A stretch of DNA of 57,314 bases, from positions 1-57,314 of the forward strand of contig JACVRA010000444.1 of the NCBI GenBank assembly GCA_019828545.1. Direction: 5' to 3'. Position 1 is the first letter of the stretch; each line of letters starts with the position of its first letter. Below, piece after piece: positions 46,152 through 57,314 of this stretch. The translations under genes were made by a program, and so were the position numbers. Source of the DNA: Paracamarosporium sp. OC-R06-R3. Lineage: Eukaryota; Ascomycota; Dothideomycetes; Pleosporales; Didymosphaeriaceae. Below the pieces are notes generated by a model, which searched no databases, had not been told where the DNA came from, and saw only the letters and a program-made list of their open reading frames with translations.

Positions 46152-47201
46152 CTTGTGGGCTGCGTGAAAATCGCACCAAAAAGATGTGCGACTGCTAGTA
46201 CGCTTGAGGTATCTATATACTAGATGGAAACATATAGCTTAGCCAGAGAGGGTATGGGCTATCTGGGAGAAACTGTTAGGGGCGTCTCCGCGCCTAAGAT
46301 GATTGGCGCATTCGGTTGAGGAATACGAGAAATCGCCCCATTTAAGCTGTATATAGTTAGTCTATTACAACACTGACGCAAGAAGCGGCAAGGATGGGTG
46401 GATGTGGAACAAAACATGTTCACACGATCAGGTAGAAGAACCAGGCACGTCCCAACTCGCACGACCTAGAAGGCTGTGTGTCTGCACTCTGCGGTTTACG
46501 AGGCGATATGAGGCAACAGAACGCAGAAGTTGACTTAGGTAGACAGGCGTACCCAATGATATATTATCGCTAACAATATAATTGGAGGCCTAAATCCTAT
46601 GAAGGCTGCTTTAGGTCCCACTTAGCGTAATACTGGTGTTAATCTGATTGTAAAAGCCAGCTACTCTAAAGGCCAAATGACCAGTCAAGTCGGATGTTTT
46701 GCGCTGATCATGGGAGCTACATTAATGAGGTGTGCTACCATTTCCTGCACTTCTGATAAGTTAAGCTGATTCGGCTTAGTGTGATCAATATGAGCCTAAT
46801 TAGTAATGGGCCTTATATGGGTCGAACTGCTCTCAGCTTCGGCCTATTAAGGCTAGGTATGATCTAGCCGAGCTCCTGTGAATAGTGCAGAAGATATGTT
46901 ACAAATGACGAGTGGTAATACGATATACAGTATATGACTCTTAGTCGTCAAAGGCCAACCAACATCTAGCAGGGTTACGGTCTATCTGACTACTTATAAA
47001 ACAAACAGCATTCAGGCGTACGAATACCCTGGTGAGCAAGCGAAAAAGTGTTTTCTTAGGCGAGGTCAATAGATCTGTAAGGTTTTAGCTCATTATTTTG
47101 GTGTCTGGATATAATAAACTATAGCACTAGAGAAATAGAAAAAAAACATGCGTGCTTATGAAACTGTAGTTTACATTGTTCAACGGCTTACTCTGTAGTT
47201 C
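46152..47201. other. AT-rich relic DNA
   Basis: No gene recognised apart from the promoter of the membrane protein gene. Many TA-rich words and no long frame. Confidence 0.5.
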
Positions 47202-48416
47202 TTAGATAGCAGTTTCAATATGCTCAGTTAGGTTGAACTTGTGAATATAGCTCCATCGATCCTTCAATGAGTCGTGCATTTTGATGGGGTTGAGATTAAT
47301 ATCTTCATCAGTCCCGCTGAGAATCTTGCCCGTGATGCGGCTTGATTGAGCAACGCGTTGCGTACGCGGTCGTCGGATCTTATCGTACACGTTCAGAATA
47401 CGCCCAACTCGATCTGGCGAATCGATTTGCACGAAAAGACATCACAAGATGACAGCGTCCTCAAGCGCCATGGCGGTGCTGCTGCCTTGCTAGGGAGTCA
47501 TTGCGTTTGCTGCATCACTTGTGATACACACTCGTCCGTTGACGTATGTAAGAGCGTCAACAAGCTCCCATTGTGCAAATGCCGCTGGCTGTTATTGATC
47601 AATGAGTAGCTACAATTATGTAGTCAGATATGTCGCGTCGCGGAAGTAATAAGGGGCCTCACATCAATCATGCCCTTCCCAATTAGGCCATCAAACCAGT
47701 CAGCGAATCCAGCATCGAGGAATTGGCGGTTAACAGGCTTGCGTCAATCATTGGAAGGAATGCAATCAACTGAAGTGCCAATGCACTAAACCGTTCTACC
47801 ATCGCTGTTCAAATCATAAATCATGATTCCATTCGGCCCAACCCATCCACATTGTCGATTCTCTTCAAACCATTGTGTACCCAATTTTCCTTCCGCTTTC
47901 GCAAATGGCACGAGATTGACTACCCCAGACCATCTTGCCGGAACAGATTTGACTGCTGCGTAGTTTGCTCCAAGGACGTGGGATCGCACGAATCCAAAGA
48001 TGCCATCCGCTCCATCGTCTTGCCTGGATGCTCCTCAGCGAGATCGAATATCTTGGTAACTGCTTGTGGCCTAGCGCCCTAATACGATTGTCAGTTTTGT
48101 GTATTAGGCAGGTCGACCGTGGTTCCAGCGGGATGTGTCTATATACAGTCAAGAACTACGTACTATCATTATACGCGTCGAATTCATCGAAACTGCTCCC
48201 GTGCGAGAAAAAGAGTTGTCAACATCGCCCACAGGATGCTTCAGAACTCGTTGAGCATTCACAGCCATTCCAATTCCGTGACCTCGTTCAGAAAATCTGG
48301 CGGCCGATTCGTAGATGTGAACTTCCCGGTGAGTTTAGTGTAACAGCTCTTGTGACGGCCGCGCCTACAAGTCCGCCACCAGAAATAGCGACTCGGATTT
48401 TGCGCGTGAGTGTCAT
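47202..48416 (-). pseudogene. Decayed FAD-dependent monooxygenase (salicylate-hydroxylase-like)
   Basis: Fragments of one family appear in the right order on the minus strand but in broken frames. They are the FAD Rossmann start RVAISGGGLVGAA (about 48400-48350), RFSERGHGIGMAVNAQRVL (about 48305-48240), ADGIFGFVRSHVLGANYAAVK (about 48010-47940), VVNLVPFAKAEGKLG, then GRVCITSDAANAMTP (about 47530-47480; the usual GD before AAH is now SD, with N for H) and the C-terminal RRPRTQRVAQSSRITGKIL (47390-47330). Several in-frame stops and at least two frame changes separate them. Intact members hydroxylate aromatic substrates with NAD(P)H and oxygen. This copy cannot make a full enzyme. Confidence 0.8.
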
Positions 48417-50598
48417 GCTGTAGCAGTATCTAGTAAGTCCGAGAAGTATAAGTAGATTTTGGAGTCCTCGCAACAGAATCTTCTCGCTCATTGAAGGTTG
48501 GTTGTTGTGGTAGGTTAATGAAACGGACTGGAGAATGGTGTGCACACTATCCCGCGAACCTGGGCGCTTTCGAACATGAAATGCTTAGGCCTTACCCTAG
48601 CTTTATGTCTTCACTCCTGCTACCTATCGCCACTTGCCGCAGACGATCCAACACTACAGTATGCCGCAGTAGCCAACGCATAAAACGCCCAGGCGACGGC
48701 TATTATCCGACACGTTGACAAACGCCACCCAATATGATTCATTGTCAGATTTTGACGCCATTAATTTCGATGTTCACACCACTTCTGGTGAGCAGACCCA
48801 GTTCAACGAATACAATGTGAACCGTCTAGAGGCGCTGTATTATCCCTCGAAATTCATGTCGATCTTCAGTCAAATTTCTCTAGGATTAGAAACTCTTACA
48901 GTGTGGAGTTCGAAATCGAATTCTTATTTGCTTTAGTCCCAAAGGCTACTCTGCATACTAAGTCCAGACCTACGATCCATCTCATGATGCTACATGTAGT
49001 GCCTCGTAGCGCTGTATATATACACCAGACTCGCTAAGTATTTGAACCCAATGTTCATATATCTGAGAGTACTGCACGAAGCACTGTCTACCTATTTATA
49101 TATTTTATGCCTCCATACGACCTACGGCTCTGGCATGCCATGCAGAGCTGTGCTTTGCCACATGTGAAATATGCACGTACAAATTACTGCTCTACACTCC
49201 TACATACACGAAAGCCTGCACCACAGATGAGGTATTACCACAACATGGTCGCTGTGAATGGTGTAAAGACTCGGATAATTTACTCCGAATGAGTATCTTG
49301 GCCCCAAAGTTTGATGTGCCGCGATAAGATCCTTTAACGACTGATTGCGCATATCACCGTTCTGGCAACTACGCCTACGGACTGCGTAATGATTATGTTG
49401 TTGCATTCCATTCAAAATTTTGGTACACTAATCGACAGTCTCAGGTAGAAGCATCATGGCATGGAAAGAAACACCTTTCGACCGCGAATCTAGCAAAGCA
49501 CCTCGCTGGATTCTACTTATCATATCTTATTGGCAAAAATCTACCATTTACGCCTTGATATTGACGAACTTGATTGCATCAAGGGGTACCTGGGACACTG
49601 GCACAAGTGTAATAGATGTAAACGAGCGTGCGTTCACCGTTTCTATAGTCAGTCGCATCTCACTAATCATATTTAGTTAGAATTGATACCTACGTTGAAA
49701 TAAAGACGGTATACAGAGCATTAAGTGATTATTAGGCTAGATTTTATCTGTTACGGGGCGTTTTACGTACCTAGGGCTAGCCTAGGCTAGGGGAGCAAAG
49801 GCTTTACCGTAGCTTATCTCGTAGAGATTTAGTAGTTGCCTTTGTCGTAGCGTGACTTTCTGAAATTAATGGTCACGAAGGAGGTGCTGGCCATGAAGGC
49901 AGCGATAAGGGTCGTGGTGAACTGTATAGCTGCTGTTGGCACTGGAGACTGGCTCGCCGTTGGAAGCTGAAAGAAGTGATGCTGTTTGGTTATACTGCTG
50001 TAGCTGCGCGGAGAAGATTTACATACATGCAGCGGAAGGTAGGCGCTGTGCGGTAAAATGTATGTTAATGAGCAGTATAGCATCAGCATATCTTAACATT
50101 AAGCCATACACACTGTCGCGATGTCGATATTCGCAATATGATACTTGATTTATAGCACGAAATTTACCGTCTACTTCCCAGAGCTGCCTAGGTGGCATCA
50201 GCACCCGATCGCAGAGGGTCAGCACAACGTCAGCTCCATGCTGAGTGAAAGTCATACTAAAGGCTAAGCCAAAAACCTCAGCGACTAATATTTAGACAGC
50301 CACTTCGGTATTTTTTTTATTTATATATTATTCAAGCCAAGATGTTACGTAGCCAGTTTGGTTGTTAGATAACTGATTTTGTGTACTGCAGCCATCATTC
50401 AGTCTTTAAAGGTCCAATTATGAGTTATATGCTCGACGCAAATAGATACTACCAGTCTATACGGACACGTAGATACTACTAATGTGCCATCCTACTACCT
50501 CGTACGTGTGTAATAGTAAGGTAGCGAGGATGTGTAAAATTTGTATATAATATATGCTTCATTATCTTCTCGTAGGTTCCCTTGCTTTCAATCAAGTC
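48417..50598. other. AT-rich relic DNA between two pseudogenes
   Basis: Short plus-strand frames at 48715-48936 (begins with TTG, not ATG) and 49456-49680 look protein-like but match nothing I recognise. They may be gene remnants. A 14-bp palindrome CTAGCCTAGGCTAG lies at 49777-49790. Confidence 0.45.
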
Positions 50599-52304
50599 TT
50601 ACTTAAAACCTAGTATTATTTTTGAGGCGCTTTCTATAACGAACAAGATCGGCACTGGAATAATTGCCACGTAAATGAGACCTAGTAAGGTGTTACCCCA
50701 TCTAAGGCCAAGTGAACTATACAATTTACCTCTAGCTAAAGGTAGTATAGCTTTAAATAATGTTCCTTATTATTGTATTTGTTGCAGCTGCACTGGCGGA
50801 ATAAAGCTGAAAAGCATTAACAAGATACATTTGCACTAGTAAAAAGGTAAGTATAGCTCTATACCTAATAAATAACGTTCTAATTATAGGCATAATCTAG
50901 TGTACGTAGAAGTAAGTTGTCCATCCGTACAATATTAAGCCTATAGGGATAAGAATTACTTCTAGTACAACTAGAGGAAGACGATCTTCTGGCTTAATAC
51001 TATTACTAAATTAAAGTGCCTTACGTTTGGTATATTTCTCTGCGAATAGGCCAACTAAGACGACTCTAAGGGCGAGACCAATCTTAATGCCTAGGAAAGC
51101 AAGCCCAACTACGCTAGTGCTAAACCTATATTGTTCGTCGAATATAAGTGTAAAGGTTGTAAAAAGGGAATATAGATCGCTATAATAAATAGATATAAGC
51201 AGGGTCCCACTCTAATTCTATATTAGACATAGAAGGATGTGAGACTGGCGCCCTAACTTACGAAGATAGCCAAAAGCCAGAAAATCCATTGCTATCCTAC
51301 TTTTTGGGCGAGAAAACCGCCTATTACTGGACCTAGCCGGGTTTCTTAGTATGTATATATAGACTACAAGATATTGTTGCCATTCTTATACTAATAACGG
51401 GTCCCTAAAAATATAGATTAGTAAGCTAAAGTTCGTCACAAAGCGCACCAGAATAGGCCCCATGCCCCAAATACTTATAGGTGTGCCCCTCTCCTTAATG
51501 GGCACTATATCGGCAATTACACTACCACCAATTATTAGTGGTACACATCCAGCAATTCCTGTAACAAGCCTAAATAACACAAAAACTCTTAAGCTAGGGC
51601 TAACTGCGCAAGCAATTAAGAAGATTATAAAACTAACGTTAGAATAATGTAAGAGTATCGCGCGCCCATAAAGCTTGCTAAGAGGAGCAAGAACTAGGGG
51701 GCCAATGCCAAACCCTACAATGTAGACAGAGACAACAAAAGCTAAAATCTCTTTATTTTACTCCCGGCGCAAAGATTGTTGCGCCCATAGAACTGGAAGT
51801 GATTAGCTTAAGACTTATCATTGGCTGGGTATGGACGTACGCAAGAAAGGTCAAGGCTGAAATTAGAATAATGATGGCTGTCTTTCTGGCGGATGACCAG
51901 TTTTGAGGATTCTTATTGTTACCTCCAACGTCGTTTTCCTTCCTTGGCACCGTAATTGAGGGTTGTTTTGTCGGTTTGAGCGCTGTGCCTGGTAAGGCTA
52001 TACTAACATCATCTCTCGCAGCAAACATAGAGCCTCCACCCAGAGTCTTCCCTTCTCGTATATGATCTACAGACGAGAGTGACATGTCACAGTCGTTGGT
52101 TGGGTCAATACGTAGTGTAGGGATGGTGGTGGTAAAATAGGAGCAAAACAATGGATATTGGATCGAAGAAAACCTGTGAGAGATGAAGCCTTGGGTTCCC
52201 GCTGTCTCTTCAGGAAGGGCGGATGTTGCAGAGCACTCATTGTACAGGTGCTGGCGTTGGATTGGAACTGCAGTAACAAGGAGTAAACGGGCTTCAGACG
52301 GCAT
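50599..52304 (-). pseudogene. Decayed MFS drug/metabolite transporter
   Basis: Minus-strand sequence follows a fungal DHA1-like MFS transporter from end to end. The N-terminal tail leads to NPQNWSSARKTAIIILISA (about 51908), then RLVTGIAGCVPLIIGGSVIA (about 51570), RGTPISIWGMGP, PVIGGFLAQKVG-stop-QWIFWLLAIF (about 51310-51260), VGLAFLGIKIGLALRVVLVG, ILYGWTTYFYVH-stop-IMPII (about 50935), and GKLYSSLGLRWGNTLLG (about 50730-50680), ending at TAA 50599-50601. Stops repeatedly fall where Trp is expected (TGG to TAG), the mark of RIP. A segment between helices 1 and 4 is missing or too altered to see. An N-terminal frame (52304-51753) is still open, but no full transporter can be made. Confidence 0.85.
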
Positions 52305-54811
52305 GCATCCAATATATGTTATGTAACTCTGTGAATGCCCTTACGTGCAATATGTGCACCAGGCCGCGAAATAGGTGCAGATCAAAGTTTGGATAAATTT
52401 CTGCATGAGAGATATTTTTTATCCCTGCTTATGCATGTGCAAACCAGAGCTCGAAAGTTACACAATACGGACTGGGGGCTTGTTTCGAATCCTGAGCCTT
52501 GTACATTGAGAAATGATCTGCCCCAGTTGCGCATTCTTTAATTAATATGGCCGCATGCTTTTGGGAACGGGCATCACACCGGATGTAAGTAAAAGCTGCA
52601 TCGATTCTTGTTTTCTATCAAACAATCGCCCGTGTATCTCGGAGATCGAGTGGAGGTTGTCGACATCTGTGATGCCCTTCTTCAGTAATTCTCACCTCTT
52701 GATCGTACCACTTCAATACGCCTGTCAACATTAGAACTTGTTTCCAACTGCTGTTTATGTCATTTCTCTGAGAGCTTCAATAAAGTTGCTAGGTTTGAAG
52801 CATTTGTTCTGAACTATGACGTTGCTGTGCCACCTGAGAGCGGTCGGTCTTTTTGTTTGAACCGAACACGAAGAGACTTCGCCTCATGATTAATTAATAA
52901 TTTCAAAGAAGGTATCAACGTTTCTACTTTAATGCTTCCGCTCCCAAAATATCGATCAAAGGTCCTTAAGTATGGAAGGACATACCACCAACAATGCAAG
53001 CTCTTTACAAGTTAGCGATTCGTTTATCAGGGAAGGTTGGGTAGGCTGACAGAGCTCCCAACGACAATATAACACTCAACTGCCGTTTACGCATGTTGGA
53101 TATCATCAGTTTCCATATAGGTTTCAATGGTATAAAGAGTATTACGATGTTGGTAACAATATTAATAGCTAACATAGCCACCGCCTGGCAATCTAAGGCA
53201 ATATAACAGTGATGCTGATACTTCTAATCCATGGCTGTAGGAATATCTGCATATAAAGAGCACAGATCGATGCCTTGACAGCTAGAACTGAGAATGTGAT
53301 TGTGCTCTCAGCCAGCAGCATCCACTTTTGCGCGTCAGTGCTTGATTGATGATGATGTGCGAAAAGAGTTTATGCCATACAGCTGTAAAAAGTCTCAGCA
53401 TCCGTATCGAAAGCGGTGATTCTTGCTGATCTTCGTGCTCTCAGGAATCTGACACATAAGGACAACAGGGATAGCAACGAATAAGACGAATTTGGTGTAC
53501 GCATAGCTGTGGCACAGCCTTGAAGGCAAAAAAGCTGCGAATAACCCGATGGTTGCCTTCCTGCATCTGCGTGCACGGGTGCGGCGCGGCTCCATGCCCG
53601 CCGGTCTACGCATAATCTCCACTTCCTCTTAGTCCTCTACTGGCATCTCAAAGTTCTTATCCAATGAAACCAGTCACACAGCCAGGATCACCCACACTTA
53701 TGCAAAACTGTTGACACAGGGTTCGGGGAAAATCTTGATGTCCTTCACTAGGGCCGAGTATGCCTAGGAGGCACCATACCAATGTCTCAATATAAGATTG
53801 CAGATGCAGTTCGTGAGGTACCTTCCCTTCTTACTCAGATTTAATCAAGGTGATGCACTGTACACCCTGATATGCAAATAAATGTACTTACGATACCCGT
53901 GCGTAGATCCAGCCTACGACATGGAAGCCGTAATTCGATCGGCATTTGCCTTCATTCTGGATGTCCGACATAGACCACGTTCGAAATGTAACGGTCTCTT
54001 GTCCCCCGTATATTTTAATCTGCAACGCCGGGATCGAGTAATACCCATTTCTTCCTTGGAGGCCAAGTTGTCGAGTTCCGGGTCCACCAGACATACCATC
54101 GATCACGGAAACCGCAGCTTATACCCGAGAAGAGCTAATACGGCTAGGCATCACGACTGATCTGGGTCATTCATCTATAATGTGGTAGTGTTGTTCGAGG
54201 TCAAAACCTAGAAACTCTCATATACAGAACGTACTTAAACTTGAATTGCTATTTAGCGACCAGTGAAGAATAATAGTAGAGGACTATCATCTCTGCGAAA
54301 ATGGCTTCCGAAACCAGCCGCTCCCAACTCTCGGACAGAGACAACTCTCTGCTAAGTCTGGTTGTTGGTGAAGGATTTGTTCAATATAGCTCTAACTATG
54401 CCCTGGAATAGATTGCACGAACGAAATTTCATCTTAAGACTCTGTGGCTTTTGACTGTTCGCGACATATACTCCATGGTGATACCACAAACAGTTTTCGG
54501 GGTTATCATGTCCTTGTCAGGGCACGTGACATTGTGTCTGCACTTACAAGGAATTGCTCGGAGAAATGGAAAGTCCGGCTGAAGCATCTCTGAATTCTAT
54601 GGCCTCTCTGGGCGTGACTCGAAGCGTAACTCCGAGCAACTGGCATCAAAGCGCTTGTCTCGTGTTTGATTGAATCGCTCCTTTTGTGCCTGCTCTTTCA
54701 TCCGTCCATCTAAAACAAGGCTTTCCCTCATCGAACATTGCACTTGTCGTGACCAATTGCTGCTTATTTCTTTCTAAGCCCCGAGTGCCAAGTTGACAAA
54801 TCATTCTCACC
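52305..54811. other. AT-rich region upstream of the NmrA-like gene
   Basis: No supported gene. A minus-strand frame 54106-53888 (contains GLQGRNGYYSIPALQIKIYG) ends at a GTAAGT donor-like site and could be an exon of an unrecognised small gene or remnant. Frames 52814-52999 and 53370-53622 minus show nothing. The last few hundred bases should be the NmrA-like gene promoter. Confidence 0.45.
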
Positions 54812-55439
54812 ATGGCCGTGTCTAACTCTAAGTCTATCCAGCGCGTGGCCATTGTCGGAGTAAGCTTCCCTTCAACTGTCAAGTCGCGTCGTAGCTAATC
54901 ATCCTCCACCCTTTCAGGCCGGCGGACACATAGGCAAGCACTTCGCTGAGGAGCTGATCAAAACCGGCAAGTTTGACGTGACGGCCCTCACGCGTACGGG
55001 CAGCACTGCTGTCCTGCCAGCCGGTGTCAAAAGCGCCCAGGTCAGCTACGATGACGAAGCGACGCTTGTAGAAGCGCTGCGAGGCCAGCAGTTCCTCATC
55101 ATCACACTGTCATTCACAGCGCCGCCTGATACACACTCCAAGCTTGTCCAGGCTGCGTCTCGGGCCGGCGTGCCCTACATCATGCCCAATGTCTACGGCT
55201 CCGACATCCAGAACGAGTCGCTTCGCGAGCAGGACCTCTACGGTGCCGCCGCTCTGAAGCGCTGCCAGGAGATTGAGGCCCAGGGCAACACGGCCTACAT
55301 CGCCATGGTCTGTGGTTTCTGGTACGAGTGGAGTTTGGCTCTAGGTGAGGCCTTTTTCGGCTTCGACATCAGGAACAAAAAGATCACCTTCTTTGACGAC
55401 GGCAGGACGCCCGTAACGCTGTCCACTTGCGGCCAGTAG
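54812..55439 (+). pseudogene. NmrA/isoflavone-reductase-like NAD(P)-binding protein, truncated 3'
   Basis: Exons 54812-54859 and 54918-55439 give 189 aa; the 58-bp intron (GTAAGC ... TTTCAG) rebuilds the nucleotide-binding start RVAIVGAGGHIGKHFAEEL. NmrA-like proteins are usually about 300 aa, and the reading here ends at TPVTLSTCGQ-stop, just where TA-rich transposon sequence begins. The cofactor half is intact but the C-terminal substrate half is gone. The GC content and codon use are normal, in sharp contrast to the DNA on both sides, so the truncation looks recent. It may still be transcribed. Alternatively it is a short functional paralogue, which I think less likely. Confidence 0.75.
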
Positions 55440-57314
55440 CCTTAGTTTAATTTAAGATAAAATAAGTTATAGTAGTTAAAAAAAACTATAAATATAATAT
55501 AGTATAGGGCTTTACTAACGTTAATACTTATTTTTCTCTTATAACGTACATCACGGGCGAGTGGCCGAGAATGCCAAGCCCCTACCAAAACGTACTATCA
55601 CCTATAGTACAACGCAATGTCTCAACAACAAGATATTCTATCGCCACGAAACGAAGCTCAGATACAGCTTGCGCTTCAGGCTATTAAACAAGACGCGACT
55701 CTGTCAGTTACACGCGCTACAGCAGTCTACAAGGTCCCTAAAAGAACGCTAAGGCGAAGACGCGCTGGAATTACCTTTTAACGCGACTGCACGCCCAACT
55801 CAATGAAGCTACTTAAGACAGAAGAGGAGGTGATTGTTTAGCATATTCTTGATCTTGATACGCGAGGATTTCCGCCCCGGCTTACTACTATTAAAGATAT
55901 AGCTAACTCTTTGTTAGCTAAGCGGCACCGTGACCCTGTTGGCCAGAACTAGGCTTCAACATTTGTTAAACGTCAGCTAGAGCTTAAAGTTAAGTTTAAT
56001 TAAAAGTACGACTACAAGAGAGCCCTCTGTAAGGATCCTGAGATTATACAAGGCTGGTTCCAGCTTATAGAGAATACTAAAGCCAAGCATGGCATCCTAG
56101 ATAAAAACACCTACAATTTTAACAAGTCAGGCTTTATGATAGGCATGATATCAACTAGAGCAGTTGTCATAGGCTCTAAGCATCAAGGACGGCCAAAGAG
56201 CGTACAGCAGGGCAACTAGGAGTGGACTACAGTCATCCAAGGCATCAACGCGATGGGGTGGGCGATCCCGCCCTTTATCATCTTCCAAGGCAAGCACCAC
56301 CTCTCCACGTAGTATAAAGAGAAGGATCTACCTTATAATTAGGTTATTAGAGTCTCTAAGAACGGCTGGACAATAAATAAGCTTAGCCTACGCTAGTTAA
56401 AGCACTTTAATAAGCATACAAAGAGGCGTGTTGTTAGTACAGCACGTTTACTTATTATTAACAGCTATAAAAGCCACGACTTACTTAAATTCTAGCAATA
56501 CTATAAGGATAATAAGATTATTACTCTCTATATACCTCTACATTCGTCGTACCTCTTGCAGCCACTTAATGTGGACTATTTTGCGCCTTTAAAGAAGGCG
56601 TATAGACGCCAAGCTAAGGATCTAATATATAATTATATTAATTATATTATTAAAATTAAGTTCCTACCTTGCTTTATTGCAGCTTTTTATGCTTTAATTA
56701 TTAAAAGTAATATCTAGAGAGGCTTTTAAGGCGCTAACTTAGTTCCTCTTAATTTAGAAGCTATACTATTAAAGCTTAATATAAGGCTTTATACTCTACT
56801 ACTAGTTACTATAAGTTATAGTAACTAGTAGTCATAAATACTAAAAAATACCCTAGAATTAGGGTCGTAATTAACTTTAGTAAAATAGAGGATTTAAAGG
56901 CATATAAATAGTTCTTTAACTTTAATAGTTAAGGCTATTAAAAAGCTTGCAAAAGGCGTAGAGATAATAGTATATTCTCTAATATTAATAACTAAACGTA
57001 ATGCTAAACTTTAAGCTGCTAATAAGGCCACTATACGACGTAAATTATATAAAAGAAAGCATGTACAGCGTAAGGATGTTCTAATAGCTAAAGAAGGCCT
57101 ATAGCTAGCTACTTTAAAGGACTTTACAGCGCGTAGTAATAGGAAGAAGACAAAGAAGAGGATATATATTAATAGAGGCAAATTAACTCAACGGCACTGT
57201 AGACACTGCAGCCAGCCTAGGTATAATAGAATAACTTATAAGTAACTTATAGAAGTAGATTCTAAGTAGATTGTACTATTACAATTTTTTATAGTAATTT
57301 ATAGTAATTCTATA
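55440..57314 (+). mobile_element. Fot1/pogo-like (Tc1-mariner superfamily) DNA transposon, right end outside window
   Basis: TA-rich sequence starting directly after the NmrA stop codon encodes a degenerate transposase. A left terminal repeat probably begins near 55437-55460 (TAGCCTTAGTTTAATTT), since this superfamily inserts at TA. The matching inverted copy is not found before the window ends, so the element continues to the right. Confidence 0.8.
55617..57269 (+). pseudogene. RIP-inactivated Fot1/pogo transposase
   Basis: From the ATG at 55617 one frame runs about 550 codons without any length change, interrupted by about twenty stops, mostly TAG. It starts with a psq-type helix-turn-helix (VTRATAVYKVPKRTLRRRRAG), then a CENP-B-like region, then the DDE core. 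The three catalytic acidic positions read Asn: NFNKSGFMIG, LLIINSYKSH and LQPLNVDYF, each explained by one G-to-A change. A degraded zinc knuckle HCRHCSQPRYN lies near the end. The protein cannot be made and would be inactive. Confidence 0.85.

Noticed and set aside
1..57314. CRISPR arrays, bacterial operons, rRNA genes or telomere repeats.
   Set aside because: None seen; introns and families are those of a fungal nuclear genome.

Overview
The window is nuclear DNA of a filamentous ascomycete, most likely a dothideomycete of the Pleosporales type (the order is inference). The genes have introns of about 45-60 bp with GTRNGT-like donors and CTRAC-like branch points. The families are typically fungal: copper-fist and Zn2Cys6 regulators, a MOT1 molybdate transporter, Hul4 and Rei1. 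Repeats and dead genes carry the CpA-to-TpA / TpG-to-TpA changes expected of repeat-induced point mutation (RIP).

Layout. (1) 1-18 kb is a row of minus-strand genes: secreted M14 carboxypeptidase, four-exon laccase-like multicopper oxidase, AAAP amino-acid transporter, MDR oxidoreductase, secreted PAF-acetylhydrolase-like hydrolase, membrane acyltransferase 3, GNAT acetyltransferase, and a fungal regulator-like protein whose splicing is ambiguous. (2) 18-24.4 kb is gene-poor relic DNA with a copia-like LTR fragment between 14-bp direct repeats and one arm of a distant inverted repeat. (3) 24.5-42.4 kb is a compact conserved housekeeping and regulatory island: MOT1, convergent HECT ligase Hul4, divergent 60S factor Rei1, a copper-fist activator divergent from an Rgt1-type Zn2Cys6 regulator, and a MYND zinc-finger protein. 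(4) 42.4-57.3 kb is a decaying AT-rich flank: the second repeat arm, one intact two-membrane-span glycoprotein gene, a dead FAD monooxygenase, a dead MFS transporter, and an NmrA-type gene cut short where a Fot1/pogo-like transposon begins and runs off the window.

Together, the left genes look like secreted and metabolic functions with no core PKS, NRPS or terpene enzyme, so no canonical biosynthetic cluster is claimed. The central island is ordinary conserved biology: metal and sugar regulation, ribosome maturation and ubiquitination. The most notable material is structural: an inverted repeat pair about 21.7 kb apart that brackets the central island and whose internal hairpin has its loop flipped between copies, a 26-bp perfect palindrome before the acyltransferase gene, and a transposase whose reading frame has only point changes, with Asn where the three catalytic acidic residues are expected. 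Exon boundaries were read by eye and checked only for phase and total length.
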